A stretch of DNA of 47,652 bases from an uncultured Bacilli bacterium (GCA_947628075.1 CANQYF010000001.1:1-47652), one strand, 5' to 3'; counted from the stretch's first letter, positions 25,615 through 33,337 are shown. Numbers and translations are program-made. Notes: a model not told the origin generated them from the sequence alone.

Positions 25615-25643
25615 ATTATATATTAACTACTTAATTTTTTCAA
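25615..25643 (-). promoter_or_regulatory. promoter of glyS, inside the end of tdk
   Basis: TTGAAA (25643-25638), a 17-bp spacer and TATAAT (25620-25615) on the minus strand. It spans the tdk stop codon. Confidence 0.75.
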
Positions 25644-26268
25644 CTAATTTTGCTAATTTTTGCGCCTCCGGGCTCTTTATTTTGACATATTTTAAATAAC
25701 AATCAGAACATAATGGTACATATTCATATTCTTCTTTAGTTCCATCATCTATAATGATAGTAGGTCCTACATCAGTAAATTCATTTTTTTCTTTTCGGGC
25801 ATTAAATGTAGCTTTTTTACCACAATGGCAAATACTACTACTACCAATTTCCTCAATTATATCCGCAATAGCAAAAGCTTCTGATATTCCTTCACTAAAT
25901 ATTTCACCTTTAAAATTACTTTTTAAACCATAACATAATACGGGAATATTTATTAAATGAGCAATCATCCATAATTCTTTTATTTGTTCTTTATTTAAAA
26001 GTTCTACTTCATCAACTAAAATTATTTTAGCAGTATAATAAATTTTATAATTTTTTTCAGTTAATAAAGATTCATTTTCTTCTAATAAAATATCAACTTT
26101 TTTACTAAGGCCAGTTCGAGACGTAATGGAATCATTACCTTTGGTATCTGTAATTGACTTAATCAGAATAGTTTTAAAATTATTTTCATTATAACTATGC
26201 GCTGTTTGTAAAATATTTAAAGTTTTACCGCCATTCATTGTACTATACTTAAAAACCATATCTGCCAT
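25627..26268 (-). CDS. tdk: thymidine kinase
   Basis: Phosphorylates thymidine to dTMP in the salvage pathway (type II family). The P-loop is STMNGGKT (about residues 9-16), motif II is ILVDEVELL (about 89), and the lasso region YGLKSNFKGEIF is followed by ISEAFAIAD, the family pattern. Zinc ligands are C148/C150-like (SICHCGKKATF) and CSDC near the end. At 213 residues it is of normal length. It starts 12 nt after the helical-repeat gene, forming a two-gene operon from the promoter at 27487-27515. Confidence 0.93.
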   Translation of the reverse strand: MADMVFKYSTMNGGKTLNILQTAHSYNENNFKTILIKSITDTKGNDSITSRTGLSKKVDILLEENESLLTEKNYKIYYTAKIILVDEVELLNKEQIKELWMIAHLINIPVLCYGLKSNFKGEIFSEGISEAFAIADIIEEIGSSSICHCGKKATFNARKEKNEFTDVGPTIIIDDGTKEEYEYVPLCSDCYLKYVKIKSPEAQKLAKLVEKIK

Positions 26269-26280
26269 TTTATCACACCT

Positions 26281-27462
26281 CTATCTTTTTCTTTTTCGAG
26301 TTACTGAGTTTACCACTTCTTTAATATTTATATTATTATTCCTTATTTCACATTCTTGAATTAAAGTTTCAACATAATTCAATTTTCTTTCTTGTTCGAT
26401 ATTTTTTTCCTTTATTATATCTTTCTCACAACATTTTCTAGAAAATTCATTAATTGTTTCAACTAAATATGGATTTTCAATAGCTATTTTTAATAAAACA
26501 TTATAAACTCTATTTTTATCAAAAGGCGTTTGCAACAAAGAAGTATCACCTAAAGCAAAGTTAACTAATGGTAATGACATACCCATAGCTCTTAGTTCTT
26601 TATTCTTTAATAATAAAGTCACAAATATGCTTAAGTTTTCTTTTTGACACATATTTATTTTTTTAACGCCTTCCATAAAATATTCAAAATCATCATTTAA
26701 ATCATACCCAAACAAAAAGTATAAAATTCGATTGGCATTAAAAACGTTGGGTGATACATTAATCATATTGGCAATTTTTAAAATAATATTTTTATTTTCT
26801 AACTTATCGAGTTTGACCATGGAGGTTAAAGATAATATCGCATTAACATTAAAACTAGCCTTTGATTCATTAATTATCTTTGCAAATGGTATCGCTAAAT
26901 CTGCATCAATATAATTTTTATTCATAAATACATGACTAATTCCTTCAGCATTAAAATAATTAGGAGAAGCACAGATTAAGTAAGCACCCTCTAAAGCCAT
27001 ATTGGCATTTATTGCATCTTCATTAGTTAATACATTATATAAATATTTTACATGATTTTCGTTAGTAATTAATTTAGCTCCCTCATAAAAGATATTAGAT
27101 TCAATTGCTTTTTCTTGTGCAAAATATTCACTTAAATAATAGGCGTTCGTAGTTCCTATGGCATCATTAACTAATTTAGCCCCAATAAAGTTAACATTAT
27201 GTTTTATAGCCACTCTATTAGTTAAAATTTTATAAACGTATTCAGCATATCTGCTACTTGAATAAATTTCTAGAGCTTTCATAATATCTTGTGGACTCAA
27301 TTTTAAAGCCAAGTAAACGGCATTTTCAAATTTATATTCATTAATGTTGGCTAATTTTTCAAGTGTCTGTTCATCTAACGATAATATTTTATTAATACTT
27401 TGATCATCTAAATTTAACTTATTTAATTTTTTTAACAAATTAAGCACCATACTTCTTTTCAT
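26281..27462 (-). CDS. helical-repeat protein of unknown function
   Basis: A 393-residue soluble protein. The middle part (about residues 85-215) has four repeats of 31-36 residues with a shared core: AI or YI, an Asn or Asp, a hydrophobic position, then GAKL or GAYL or FAKI, as in NFIGAKLVND, IFYEGAKLIT, MALEGAYLIC and LAIPFAKIIN. This predicts an alpha-solenoid of the kind used for protein binding. The C-terminus ends in VTRKRKR. I know no family name. It is co-transcribed with tdk and has a near-consensus promoter. Confidence 0.8.
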   Translation of the reverse strand: MKRSMVLNLLKKLNKLNLDDQSINKILSLDEQTLEKLANINEYKFENAVYLALKLSPQDIMKALEIYSSSRYAEYVYKILTNRVAIKHNVNFIGAKLVNDAIGTTNAYYLSEYFAQEKAIESNIFYEGAKLITNENHVKYLYNVLTNEDAINANMALEGAYLICASPNYFNAEGISHVFMNKNYIDADLAIPFAKIINESKASFNVNAILSLTSMVKLDKLENKNIILKIANMINVSPNVFNANRILYFLFGYDLNDDFEYFMEGVKKINMCQKENLSIFVTLLLKNKELRAMGMSLPLVNFALGDTSLLQTPFDKNRVYNVLLKIAIENPYLVETINEFSRKCCEKDIIKEKNIEQERKLNYVETLIQECEIRNNNINIKEVVNSVTRKRKR

Positions 27463-27486
27463 TTTACTCCATATCTCCTTAATTTA

Positions 27487-27515
27487 ATTATAACTACTTA
27501 TTAATTTTATTTCAA
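27487..27515 (-). promoter_or_regulatory. promoter of the 26281-27462 gene and tdk
   Basis: TTGAAA (27515-27510), a 17-bp spacer and TATAAT (27492-27487), about 25 nt before the ATG. Confidence 0.8.
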
Positions 27516-27544
27516 TAAAAGCTTTAACATTCTCTTTTCTAAAT

Positions 27545-27570
27545 ATGAAAAAAAGTTCTTGTTAGAACTT
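27545..27570 (-). terminator. terminator after recO
   Basis: AAGTTCT-AACA-AGAACTT followed by a run of seven T on the minus strand. It closes the long rpsU-recO gene string. Confidence 0.88.
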
Positions 27571-28300
27571 ATAGTTTTCGAATAGTTTTCAGAAAATCTT
27601 TACTCTTCAAATAAAGACCCGTATATTCATCATAAAATACTTCTAAAAACTGATTAATTTCATTTATAACATCTTCTTTTAAAGATAATTTACTAATACT
27701 TTTAATATCTATCAAATAATACATATTTATAACTTTAACTAAAGAAATAGGAACTATTCTTTCGTTAGTATAACATTTTTTACAAATAAGTCCTCCTCTT
27801 TCACTTGATAAAGTAACAATTTCTTTTTTTTGACCACACATAACACAACTGGTTAGGTTTAACCCTACACCTAAATAATCTAATAATTTTACTTCCATTA
27901 TATTAGTAATAACTACCGGATTCAATCCTTCGTCAATTTTTAAAAGAGATGCAAGGAAATCATCATAAATTTTTTTATCTTGACTTTGTTTTAATACTTG
28001 ACTTACTAAATCACATAAATAAGTAGCATAACTTACTAATAAAATATCATTCTTAATATTTTTAAAATGATTTATAATATCAACATTCTTTAAAAGTGAT
28101 AATTTATCTTTTTTGTAATAGATTTGAAAATTAGCATATGTTAATTTCATTGTACCAGCTCGCAAATTACTCTTAATTGACATAGCATTCTTACACATTA
28201 TGCCAATTATGCCATACTCTTTAGTATAAACATTAATAATTTTAGAACTTTCTCCATAAGGAGTTTCTTTTAAAATTATACCCTCAACCGAAATTAACAT
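27569..28300 (-). CDS. recO: DNA repair protein RecO
   Basis: Loads RecA onto SSB-coated DNA together with RecF and RecR. The N-terminal OB fold begins LISVEGIILKETPYGESSKIINVYT, typical of RecO. The helical C-terminal domain has a Cys4 zinc site (CVMCGQKKE...CKKCYT, about residues 147-170). At 243 residues it is of normal length. It is the last gene of the era cluster, just after yqzL. Confidence 0.93.
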   Translation of the reverse strand: MLISVEGIILKETPYGESSKIINVYTKEYGIIGIMCKNAMSIKSNLRAGTMKLTYANFQIYYKKDKLSLLKNVDIINHFKNIKNDILLVSYATYLCDLVSQVLKQSQDKKIYDDFLASLLKIDEGLNPVVITNIMEVKLLDYLGVGLNLTSCVMCGQKKEIVTLSSERGGLICKKCYTNERIVPISLVKVINMYYLIDIKSISKLSLKEDVINEINQFLEVFYDEYTGLYLKSKDFLKTIRKL

Positions 28301-28315
28301 ACTACCACCAACAAA

Positions 28316-28396
28316 CTATTTACATTTTTTATAATTTAAATAATCTTCTACTTTACCACTATTTTTAAATTTTTCCCAAGCTTCCTTTTTATTCAT
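28316..28396 (-). CDS. yqzL: YqzL-like micro-protein (26 residues)
   Basis: A 27-codon frame between era and recO, the place of yqzL in Bacillus. The product starts MNKKEAWEKFKNSGKVEDYL; the pattern W..F..(S/T)G.v..YL.Y matches the YqzL family. A ribosome site AAGGTGA lies at a good distance before the ATG. The function of the family is unknown. The ribosome site is inside a potential hairpin (28403-28429). Confidence 0.8.
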   Translation of the reverse strand: MNKKEAWEKFKNSGKVEDYLNYKKCK

Positions 28397-28402
28397 AAAA
28401 TC

Positions 28403-28429
28403 ACCTTCCTACTAATATAATGGGAAGGT
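28403..28429 (-). promoter_or_regulatory. hairpin that can mask the yqzL ribosome site
   Basis: Perfect 7-bp inverted repeat ACCTTCC (minus strand 28429-28423) and GGAAGGT (28409-28403), with a 13-nt loop. The second arm is the ribosome site of yqzL. On the plus strand the same repeat is followed by a T run and would look like a terminator, but no rightward gene precedes it. Confidence 0.5.
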
Positions 28430-28439
28430 TTTATTTTTT

Positions 28440-29321
28440 TTATTCATAATCAAAGAAACCTAATTCTTTTAAATATCTTTCTTTATCTTTCCAATCTTCA
28501 ATAACTTTAACATATAATTCTAAATATACTTTTTTATTTAACAAAAGTTCTAGATCTTTCCGAGCTAAAATGCCAACTTTTTTTAACATTTCGCCCCCAG
28601 AACCTATAATAATTTTTTTTATGTTTTGTTTATCCACTATGATATCAACAGAAACATTAACTATATCTTTTTTATCTTCTAATTTAGTACAATTACAAGT
28701 TATAGAATGCGGAATTTCATCCATAGTATTTTGCAATAATTTTTCTCTTACAAGTTCACCCGCCATAAACTTAATACTACTACTTGTAATGGTATCATCA
28801 TCATAATATTTAACATCATCTTTTAAATATTTTTTAATAACTTCAATTAAATGTTGAACATTATCATTTTCTAAAGCCGAAACTGGTACAATTTCGGAAA
28901 AAGAATAATCTTTATATTCATTAATAGCCATAATTAGGGTCTCTTTAGATACTTTATCTATCTTATTAATAACTAAAATAACCGGTATTTTATTTTCTTT
29001 TAAAGTATCCATTAAAAATTTGTCGCCTTTACCAATACCACTTTCTATGTCCACAACTAATAAAACAACATCTACATCTTTAGTTAAGGCATAAGCTTGT
29101 TTATTCAAAACCTTTCCTAATTTATTTAATGGTTTAGAAATTCCTGGCGTATCAACAAAAATAATTTGATAATCTTTTTCATGGTATATGCCTTCAATAA
29201 TATTTCTAGTTGTACCTGATACTTTAGATGTTATGGCAATCTTACGATTAATTATACTATTTAAAAGAGTGCTCTTTCCAACATTAGGACGGCCAACAAT
29301 ACTTACAAATCCACTTCTCAT
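28440..29321 (-). CDS. era: GTPase Era
   Basis: An essential GTPase that binds the 3' end of 16S rRNA in 30S assembly. G1 is GRPNVGKST (residues 10-18), G2 lies at about residue 37 (SGTTRNI), G3 is VDTPGI (about 57), G4 is NKID (about 120) and G5 is SALE. The C-terminal KH domain has the GXXG-like IIGSGGEMLKKVG (about residues 240-252). At 293 residues it is of normal length. It starts 6 nt after dgkA. Confidence 0.97.
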   Translation of the reverse strand: MRSGFVSIVGRPNVGKSTLLNSIINRKIAITSKVSGTTRNIIEGIYHEKDYQIIFVDTPGISKPLNKLGKVLNKQAYALTKDVDVVLLVVDIESGIGKGDKFLMDTLKENKIPVILVINKIDKVSKETLIMAINEYKDYSFSEIVPVSALENDNVQHLIEVIKKYLKDDVKYYDDDTITSSSIKFMAGELVREKLLQNTMDEIPHSITCNCTKLEDKKDIVNVSVDIIVDKQNIKKIIIGSGGEMLKKVGILARKDLELLLNKKVYLELYVKVIEDWKDKERYLKELGFFDYE

Positions 29322-29327
29322 AGTATC

Positions 29328-29765
29328 TTACCTTCCAAATATTTTAAGGAATAATTCAATAAAATAAGGCATAAAAATAATCAAATTTACAACTACTGAT
29401 ATAACAGTCATAAGTCCAGTCGCGGCTGATCCACAATCTTTAGCAATTTTGGCATATTCATTATACTCTTGAGTTACCATATCTACTGTTGCCTCAATCG
29501 CTGTATTTATAAGTTCAATAATGGCAATTAATACTAAACTGCCAAAAGAGATTACCCATTCTAAAAATTCAATATCAAATAAAATACCAAAAATAATTAT
29601 AATACACGCTACTAAAGTTTCTAACAGAAAACTTGATTCATTTTTAAAACAATATGAAAGACCTTGCAACGAATATTTACATTTATTTAATACGTTTTTT
29701 ATTAGTCCAACTTTTGTTTTTTCTTTAAAATTTGGTGATGTTCCTTCTTGTTTTTTCGTCTTCAT
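29328..29765 (-). CDS. dgkA: DgkA family diacylglycerol/undecaprenol kinase
   Basis: A small integral membrane lipid kinase; Gram-positive members phosphorylate undecaprenol. It has three membrane helices after an N-terminal basic stretch. The catalytic segment ELINTAIEATVDMV...AKIAKDCGSAATGL (about residues 85-117) is the family signature, with Glu and Lys-Asp kept. The ATG lies 41 bp inside ybeY and follows GGAGGT by 8 nt, so the overlap seems real. At 145 residues the N-terminus is about 15-20 residues longer than usual. Confidence 0.9.
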   Translation of the reverse strand: MKTKKQEGTSPNFKEKTKVGLIKNVLNKCKYSLQGLSYCFKNESSFLLETLVACIIIIFGILFDIEFLEWVISFGSLVLIAIIELINTAIEATVDMVTQEYNEYAKIAKDCGSAATGLMTVISVVVNLIIFMPYFIELFLKIFGR

Positions 29766-30186
29766 CCAAAATTACCTCCTGTAATGCAAACATTTCTTTT
29801 TCTTCTTCTTTATTTGTATGATCATATCCTAATAAATGTAATAAGCCGTGACAAGTAAGAAAAGCAAGTTCTCTAGTTTCCCCATGCCCATATTCATTAG
29901 CTTGCTCTATCATTCGCGGTATACAAATAAAAATTTCACCTAAAAATCTAATTTTATTATACACCTTACGGGCATTATCTTCAAATGCAAATGATATAAC
30001 ATCGGTAATTTTATCTAACCCGCGATATTCTCTATTTATTTCTTGAATTTTTTCATTACCTACAAATACAATACTAAAAGTTGCATTTTTAACTTTTTCA
30101 TGCTTTAAGGTTCTTTTTATTACACCATCTAAATAACTATAATCTTTATCATATCCATATTCATTTGTTATTTTATAATCTATCAT
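29725..30186 (-). CDS. ybeY: endoribonuclease YbeY
   Basis: A metal-dependent RNase that processes 16S rRNA and takes part in ribosome quality control. The zinc motif HGLLHLLGYDH (H-x3-H-x5-H, about residues 114-124) is intact, with the conserved RGLDKITDVISFAF earlier. At 153 residues, the tail after the motif (VILDEDEKTRRNITKF) is a little extended and overlaps dgkA. Its start overlaps the stop of the VanZ-like gene (ATGA). Confidence 0.94.
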   Translation of the reverse strand: MIDYKITNEYGYDKDYSYLDGVIKRTLKHEKVKNATFSIVFVGNEKIQEINREYRGLDKITDVISFAFEDNARKVYNKIRFLGEIFICIPRMIEQANEYGHGETRELAFLTCHGLLHLLGYDHTNKEEEKEMFALQEVILDEDEKTRRNITKF

Positions 30187-30800
30187 CTAAATATAACTCC
30201 CCAATAACCCAAAAAATATATAATCAATAAAGCTATTATTATAATATATAAAATATTATAGAATAAATCACTTTTAAAGAAATCTGGCAAATGTCTATTT
30301 ATTGCAGATAATCCTATATACAATAAATAACCTAAAATACCACCAATTACATTTAATATTATATCATCAACATCAAAAGATCTGCCAATATGTAATTGAA
30401 CAAATTCCACTGCTATACTAGTCACAAATGTCGTAATTAGTACGGGCCATACTTTTTTAGGAGAAACATAAGCGCCGATTAAATAACCAAAAGGAATAAA
30501 AATAATTATATTACCAAAAACATTATAATTAAACATTTTAGTTCCAAATTCATATCTTAGTATCTCCGAAAAAGGAGCTAAATTAATTCCACTTGTACTA
30601 TTTAATTCAGATTTTGTTAATATTTCAAATAATAACCAAATATATATAATTGAAAATAAATAACTTAATTCTTTATGTAGACAAAATCTTTCTCGATGAT
30701 TTTGAAGATAGAAAAATCTAATCAAACTTATGGCGACAATAAAAACCACTAACATTGGCCATATTTCATTCATTATTTGTCTCGCTAGATTCACTACCAT
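30183..30800 (-). CDS. VanZ-like membrane protein
   Basis: A polytopic protein of the VanZ family, with five hydrophobic segments. The family pattern is clear: NLAPFSEI (about residue 73), VFGNIIIFIPFGYLIG, then EFVQLHIGRSFDVDDIILNVIGGILGY. VanZ proteins are linked to low-level glycopeptide resistance and envelope processes, but the role of this one is unknown. I chose the ATG at 30800, 8 nt after AGGAGG; the first ATG (30806) is too close. It overlaps yqfD by about 35 bp and ybeY by 4 bp, occupying the place where phoH and yqfF lie in Bacillus. Confidence 0.88.
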   Translation of the reverse strand: MVVNLARQIMNEIWPMLVVFIVAISLIRFFYLQNHRERFCLHKELSYLFSIIYIWLLFEILTKSELNSTSGINLAPFSEILRYEFGTKMFNYNVFGNIIIFIPFGYLIGAYVSPKKVWPVLITTFVTSIAVEFVQLHIGRSFDVDDIILNVIGGILGYLLYIGLSAINRHLPDFFKSDLFYNILYIIIIALLIIYFLGYWGVIFR

Positions 30801-31941
30801 CAACATTTCCTCCTTTTATAATGCTTACTTCCCCAATATTTTCTTTCGTGGCAATAAATATTTCTAAATATATTGTACTATCATTTACTTCATTTTTCAA
30901 AACTTTTTGATAAATTATCTTTTCATTGTCATTTAACGTTAAATTAATCTTTTCTATCGCTAAGTTAATTCCCTTTTTATAAGCCTCATCTTCCGTTAAT
31001 TCCCTTTTAGCATTAACAAACTCTTTTTCTTTAACCAAATTTATTTCAAAATCATTTAATTTATAAAGATTTATTTCTTCTGTTTTTTTATTTTCAATTC
31101 GACTTTTAAAAATATCATATTTATTATCATTTATTTTTAAACTTAAATTAAAACGATTTTTACCAGTATAATTGATATAATTTTCTTTTAAGGGAACTTC
31201 CACTTTTACTTTATACCAAACTTCGCCATAAACTTCACCCGTGGCACAAACCATATTTTTTACTTCTTCATTATGAATTATATCCCCTGATAAAATAATA
31301 TCTCCTTTTAAAACATAATCATTTATTTCTTTTAAAGCCATGCCCCTATAAATATTTAAACTTAAAATTTTAGCATCTTTTTTTGCAATTAAATTACAGT
31401 GGTCATAAGTTTCTAAATCTTTTGGTAAATTTTTTTCAGTTACATTAACAATCATTATTAAACCATCATATTTTATTTCTAGCCATTCTAAAGTATCTTT
31501 ATTATTATCCAGAATTTTATTAACTATTTTCTCTACTTGATGATGACTTTTTTTAAGTCTTAAAGTTGTCAGTCCATATTCTTTTAATTCTTCTTTTAAT
31601 AAATTTTGAATATTTTTATTTGCACTTTTTATTTCAACTTTAAATATAATGTTATTACTTAATAATAATATTATAATGCCTAAAATTATCCCCATTGTAA
31701 AAAATTGATATTTTTTAATTATATCTTTAATTTTAAAAATTCCCGAGTTATCATAAAGTTCTATTTCATAACTAACCAAATATTTTTTTAATCTTTTATA
31801 ATCTTTCCAAGCTGTTTTAATTAAAATATAATCTTTTTCTTTTTTATTATCATAGATAGTTATTCCAATATCATTTAATTTAATAAAAACACTATAATAA
31901 TTTTGAGCTTGTATTTTTACCCAAACAATTTTATTATTCAT
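30766..31941 (-). CDS. yqfD: sporulation protein YqfD
   Basis: A 391-residue protein of the YqfD family, a sigma-E controlled sporulation protein in Bacillus acting in the mother cell. There is one membrane helix (about residues 82-98, MGIILGIIILLLSN). The following part fits the family: LRLKKSHHQVEKIV, LEWLEIKYDGLIMIVNVTEK, NLIAKKDAKI, GMALKEINDYVLKGDIILSGDI and ATGEVYGEVWYKV. It overlaps yqfC by 8 bp, the usual pair. Presence of this pair points to an endospore-forming ancestry. Confidence 0.9.
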   Translation of the reverse strand: MNNKIVWVKIQAQNYYSVFIKLNDIGITIYDNKKEKDYILIKTAWKDYKRLKKYLVSYEIELYDNSGIFKIKDIIKKYQFFTMGIILGIIILLLSNNIIFKVEIKSANKNIQNLLKEELKEYGLTTLRLKKSHHQVEKIVNKILDNNKDTLEWLEIKYDGLIMIVNVTEKNLPKDLETYDHCNLIAKKDAKILSLNIYRGMALKEINDYVLKGDIILSGDIIHNEEVKNMVCATGEVYGEVWYKVKVEVPLKENYINYTGKNRFNLSLKINDNKYDIFKSRIENKKTEEINLYKLNDFEINLVKEKEFVNAKRELTEDEAYKKGINLAIEKINLTLNDNEKIIYQKVLKNEVNDSTIYLEIFIATKENIGEVSIIKGGNVDGSESSETNNE

Positions 31942-32188
31942 ATTTAAACTCTACTTTCAAAATACTACCTAAAATAAGTAATTCTTGTTTAGTCATTTGC
32001 TTTATTTTTAAATTTGTCCCTTCAATCATTATCACTTTACTCTTTTGCCTGATAATAATTTCTGTATCACTTAGTTTATTTAACTTTTGATAATTAAAGA
32101 CATGCAAATGATTTTCATATATTGTTATGAAATCTTCTAAATCAAATAAATAATTTTTAAAGTATTCCTTAAAATGTAAATTCTTCAT
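31934..32188 (-). CDS. yqfC: sporulation protein YqfC (YabP family)
   Basis: An 84-residue protein. The central ITIYENHLHVFNYQKLNKLSDTEIII and the end LKIKQMTKQELLILGSILKVEF fit the YqfC/YabP family of small sporulation proteins. It overlaps yqfD by 8 bp. Only a weak ribosome site (ATAGAG) precedes the ATG. A TATAAT lies immediately upstream, too close to give a normal leader, so read-through from yqeY is more likely than a private promoter. Confidence 0.85.
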   Translation of the reverse strand: MKNLHFKEYFKNYLFDLEDFITIYENHLHVFNYQKLNKLSDTEIIIRQKSKVIMIEGTNLKIKQMTKQELLILGSILKVEFKYE

Positions 32189-32211
32189 CTCTATATTATA
32201 TTTTTTTGATA

Positions 32212-32246
32212 ATAAAAAAATGAAATACTTATTAAAAGCATTCCAT
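32212..32246 (-). terminator. weak terminator after yqeY
   Basis: ATGGAATGC / GTATTTCAT (9 pairs, two of them G-T), 9-nt loop, then a T run on the minus strand, starting just past the yqeY stop. Confidence 0.6.
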
Positions 32247-32247
32247 T

Positions 32248-32694
32248 TTATTTGCTTAATTTGGCTTTTACTATTCCACTAACTTTTGACATATCGGCGT
32301 TTTTAATATTTTCCGTAACAAATTTCATAATTTGTCCCATATCTTTCATACTAGTTGGTTTTAACTTTTCAAAAGCTTCATTAATAGTTTTTTCGATTTC
32401 TTCATCACTTGCTGCAGCTGGTAAATATTCACTTATTATTGCTATTTCTTTTTTTAAATCTTCAACTGTTTCTAATTTACCTAAATCACTATATTCTTTC
32501 ATTGAATCTGTTCTTTGCTTTACTTGTCTTTTTAAAACGTTAATAACCATGTCATCTTCTAACTTAGTTATTTCAACTTTGTTGTTAATTGCCTCTAATT
32601 GTAAAGCACTTTTTAACATTCTTAATACAGATAATCGAAATTTGTCGCCACTCTTTAAAGAATTTTTTAAATCATCGTTGATTTTCTCAAACAT
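32248..32694 (-). CDS. yqeY: YqeY (GatB/YqeY domain) protein
   Basis: A 148-residue helical protein related to the tail domain of GatB and thought to bind tRNA; its cellular role is unsettled. Typical features are FRLSVLRMLKSALQLEAIN (about residues 20-38), VINVLKRQVKQRTDSMKEY, and LPAAASDEEIE near residue 93. At 148 residues it is of normal length. It follows rpsU by 12 nt, the conserved rpsU-yqeY order. Confidence 0.93.
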   Translation of the reverse strand: MFEKINDDLKNSLKSGDKFRLSVLRMLKSALQLEAINNKVEITKLEDDMVINVLKRQVKQRTDSMKEYSDLGKLETVEDLKKEIAIISEYLPAAASDEEIEKTINEAFEKLKPTSMKDMGQIMKFVTENIKNADMSKVSGIVKAKLSK

Positions 32695-32706
32695 AAAAAT
32701 TCCTCC

Positions 32707-32892
32707 TTAATTATGATTTCTTTTATGTGAATTTTTGATGCCTTCTTCTTTTTTTATTCTTCTTTCAACTCCAGGTTTAATATGAAATTTTCTTTTTTTA
32801 AGTTCTGAAGGGACTCCACTTCTGGCAACTTTAACTTTAAATTTCTTTAAAGCACTATCAATATTACCATTTTGTACTACAACCTTGGTCAC
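32707..32892 (-). CDS. rpsU: 30S ribosomal protein bS21
   Basis: A 61-residue, very basic protein of the small subunit. The core IDSALKKFKVKVARSGVPSELKKRKF and the tail PGVERRIKKEE fit bS21. The start is GTG at 32892, 8 nt after GGAGG. It has a strong promoter and heads a string of genes on the same strand down to recO, as in Bacillus. Confidence 0.94.
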   Translation of the reverse strand: MTKVVVQNGNIDSALKKFKVKVARSGVPSELKKRKFHIKPGVERRIKKEEGIKNSHKRNHN

Positions 32893-32924
32893 AATTTCGC
32901 CCTCCCTTCGCTTTACTAAAGCAT

Positions 32925-32953
32925 ATTATAGCACTTACCATCCCATTTGACAA
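32925..32953 (-). promoter_or_regulatory. promoter of rpsU-yqeY
   Basis: TTGTCA (32953-32948), a 17-bp spacer, TATAAT (32930-32925) with an upstream TGC. The -35 lies inside one arm of the terminator of the bacteriocin genes. Confidence 0.82.
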
Positions 32954-32998
32954 CAAAAAAAGCCAAATAATCGAAAATACTAGGCAAAAAATTGTCAA
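32947..32998 (-). terminator. terminator of the bacteriocin locus
   Basis: On the minus strand TTTTTTGCC ... GGCTTTTTTT, enclosed by a further TTGACAA/TTGTCAA repeat. It follows the second peptide gene by 8 nt. Confidence 0.65.
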
Positions 32999-33006
32999 TT
33001 AATTAT

Positions 33007-33162
33007 TCATTTACAATAATTTTTTGACACAACTCTTTTTATAGTTGACCCTAGACTTCTGCCATAGTTAAAAATTGATTTCATGAAATTAATAACAGCA
33101 TCCACAAGTGCTCCCGACAAACTTCCACCTTTTACTAATAGTAAATCTTCATCTTTTAACAT
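33007..33162 (-). CDS. bacteriocin precursor peptide B, double-glycine leader
   Basis: A 51-codon gene starting at an ATG 4 nt after AAGGAGGT. The product begins MLKDEDLLLVKGG, a short acidic leader with hydrophobic positions that ends in Gly-Gly (residues 12-13), the cut site of C39 peptidases. The mature part of 38 residues starts SLSGALVDAVINF, is cationic (about net +5: six Lys/Arg, one Asp), amphipathic, and ends in NYCK. It contains small-residue spacing (S/G/A xxx A) near the start, as helix-packing motifs of class IIb peptides do. It lies just after peptide A and in one operon with a C39 exporter. No homologue is known to me. Confidence 0.85.
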   Translation of the reverse strand: MLKDEDLLLVKGGSLSGALVDAVINFMKSIFNYGRSLGSTIKRVVSKNYCK

Positions 33163-33174
33163 TTTTACCTCCTT

Positions 33175-33324
33175 CTAACATTTATTGGGATTTATATAAC
33201 CATCCCAAACTCCTATTAAAAAAACTGCAATTCCAGTTAATACACCAGTTATAAAACCAGCTAATTTAATACTGAAAGCTCCTCCTACTACATTCATCAT
33301 TTCTTCATTATTTAATACTTTCAA
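33175..33324 (-). CDS. bacteriocin precursor peptide A, double-glycine leader
   Basis: A 49-codon product starting at TTG (33324), 6 nt after GAGGAGGT. The leader MKVLNNEEMMNVVGG ends in Gly-Gly (residues 14-15). The mature part of 34 residues starts AFSIKLAGFITG, is strongly hydrophobic, and has two overlapping GxxxG motifs (GFITG and GVLTG), the hallmark of two-peptide class IIb bacteriocins such as lactococcin G or plantaricin pairs. It ends NPNKC. A single late Asp breaks the hydrophobic run. It stands between the accessory membrane protein and peptide B, 12 nt before the latter, as expected for a peptide pair made in equal amounts. Confidence 0.85.
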   Translation of the reverse strand: MKVLNNEEMMNVVGGAFSIKLAGFITGVLTGIAVFLIGVWDGYINPNKC

Positions 33325-33337
33325 TTTATTACCTCCT

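Noticed and set aside
28403..28440. Plus-strand hairpin with T run looking like an intrinsic terminator
   Set aside because: No rightward transcript precedes it; the repeat is better explained by the yqzL ribosome site on the minus strand.
32252..32710. 152-codon plus-strand frame antisense to yqeY
   Set aside because: A shadow of yqeY: the hydrophobic, Ser/Leu-rich translation is typical of antisense frames in AT-rich DNA.
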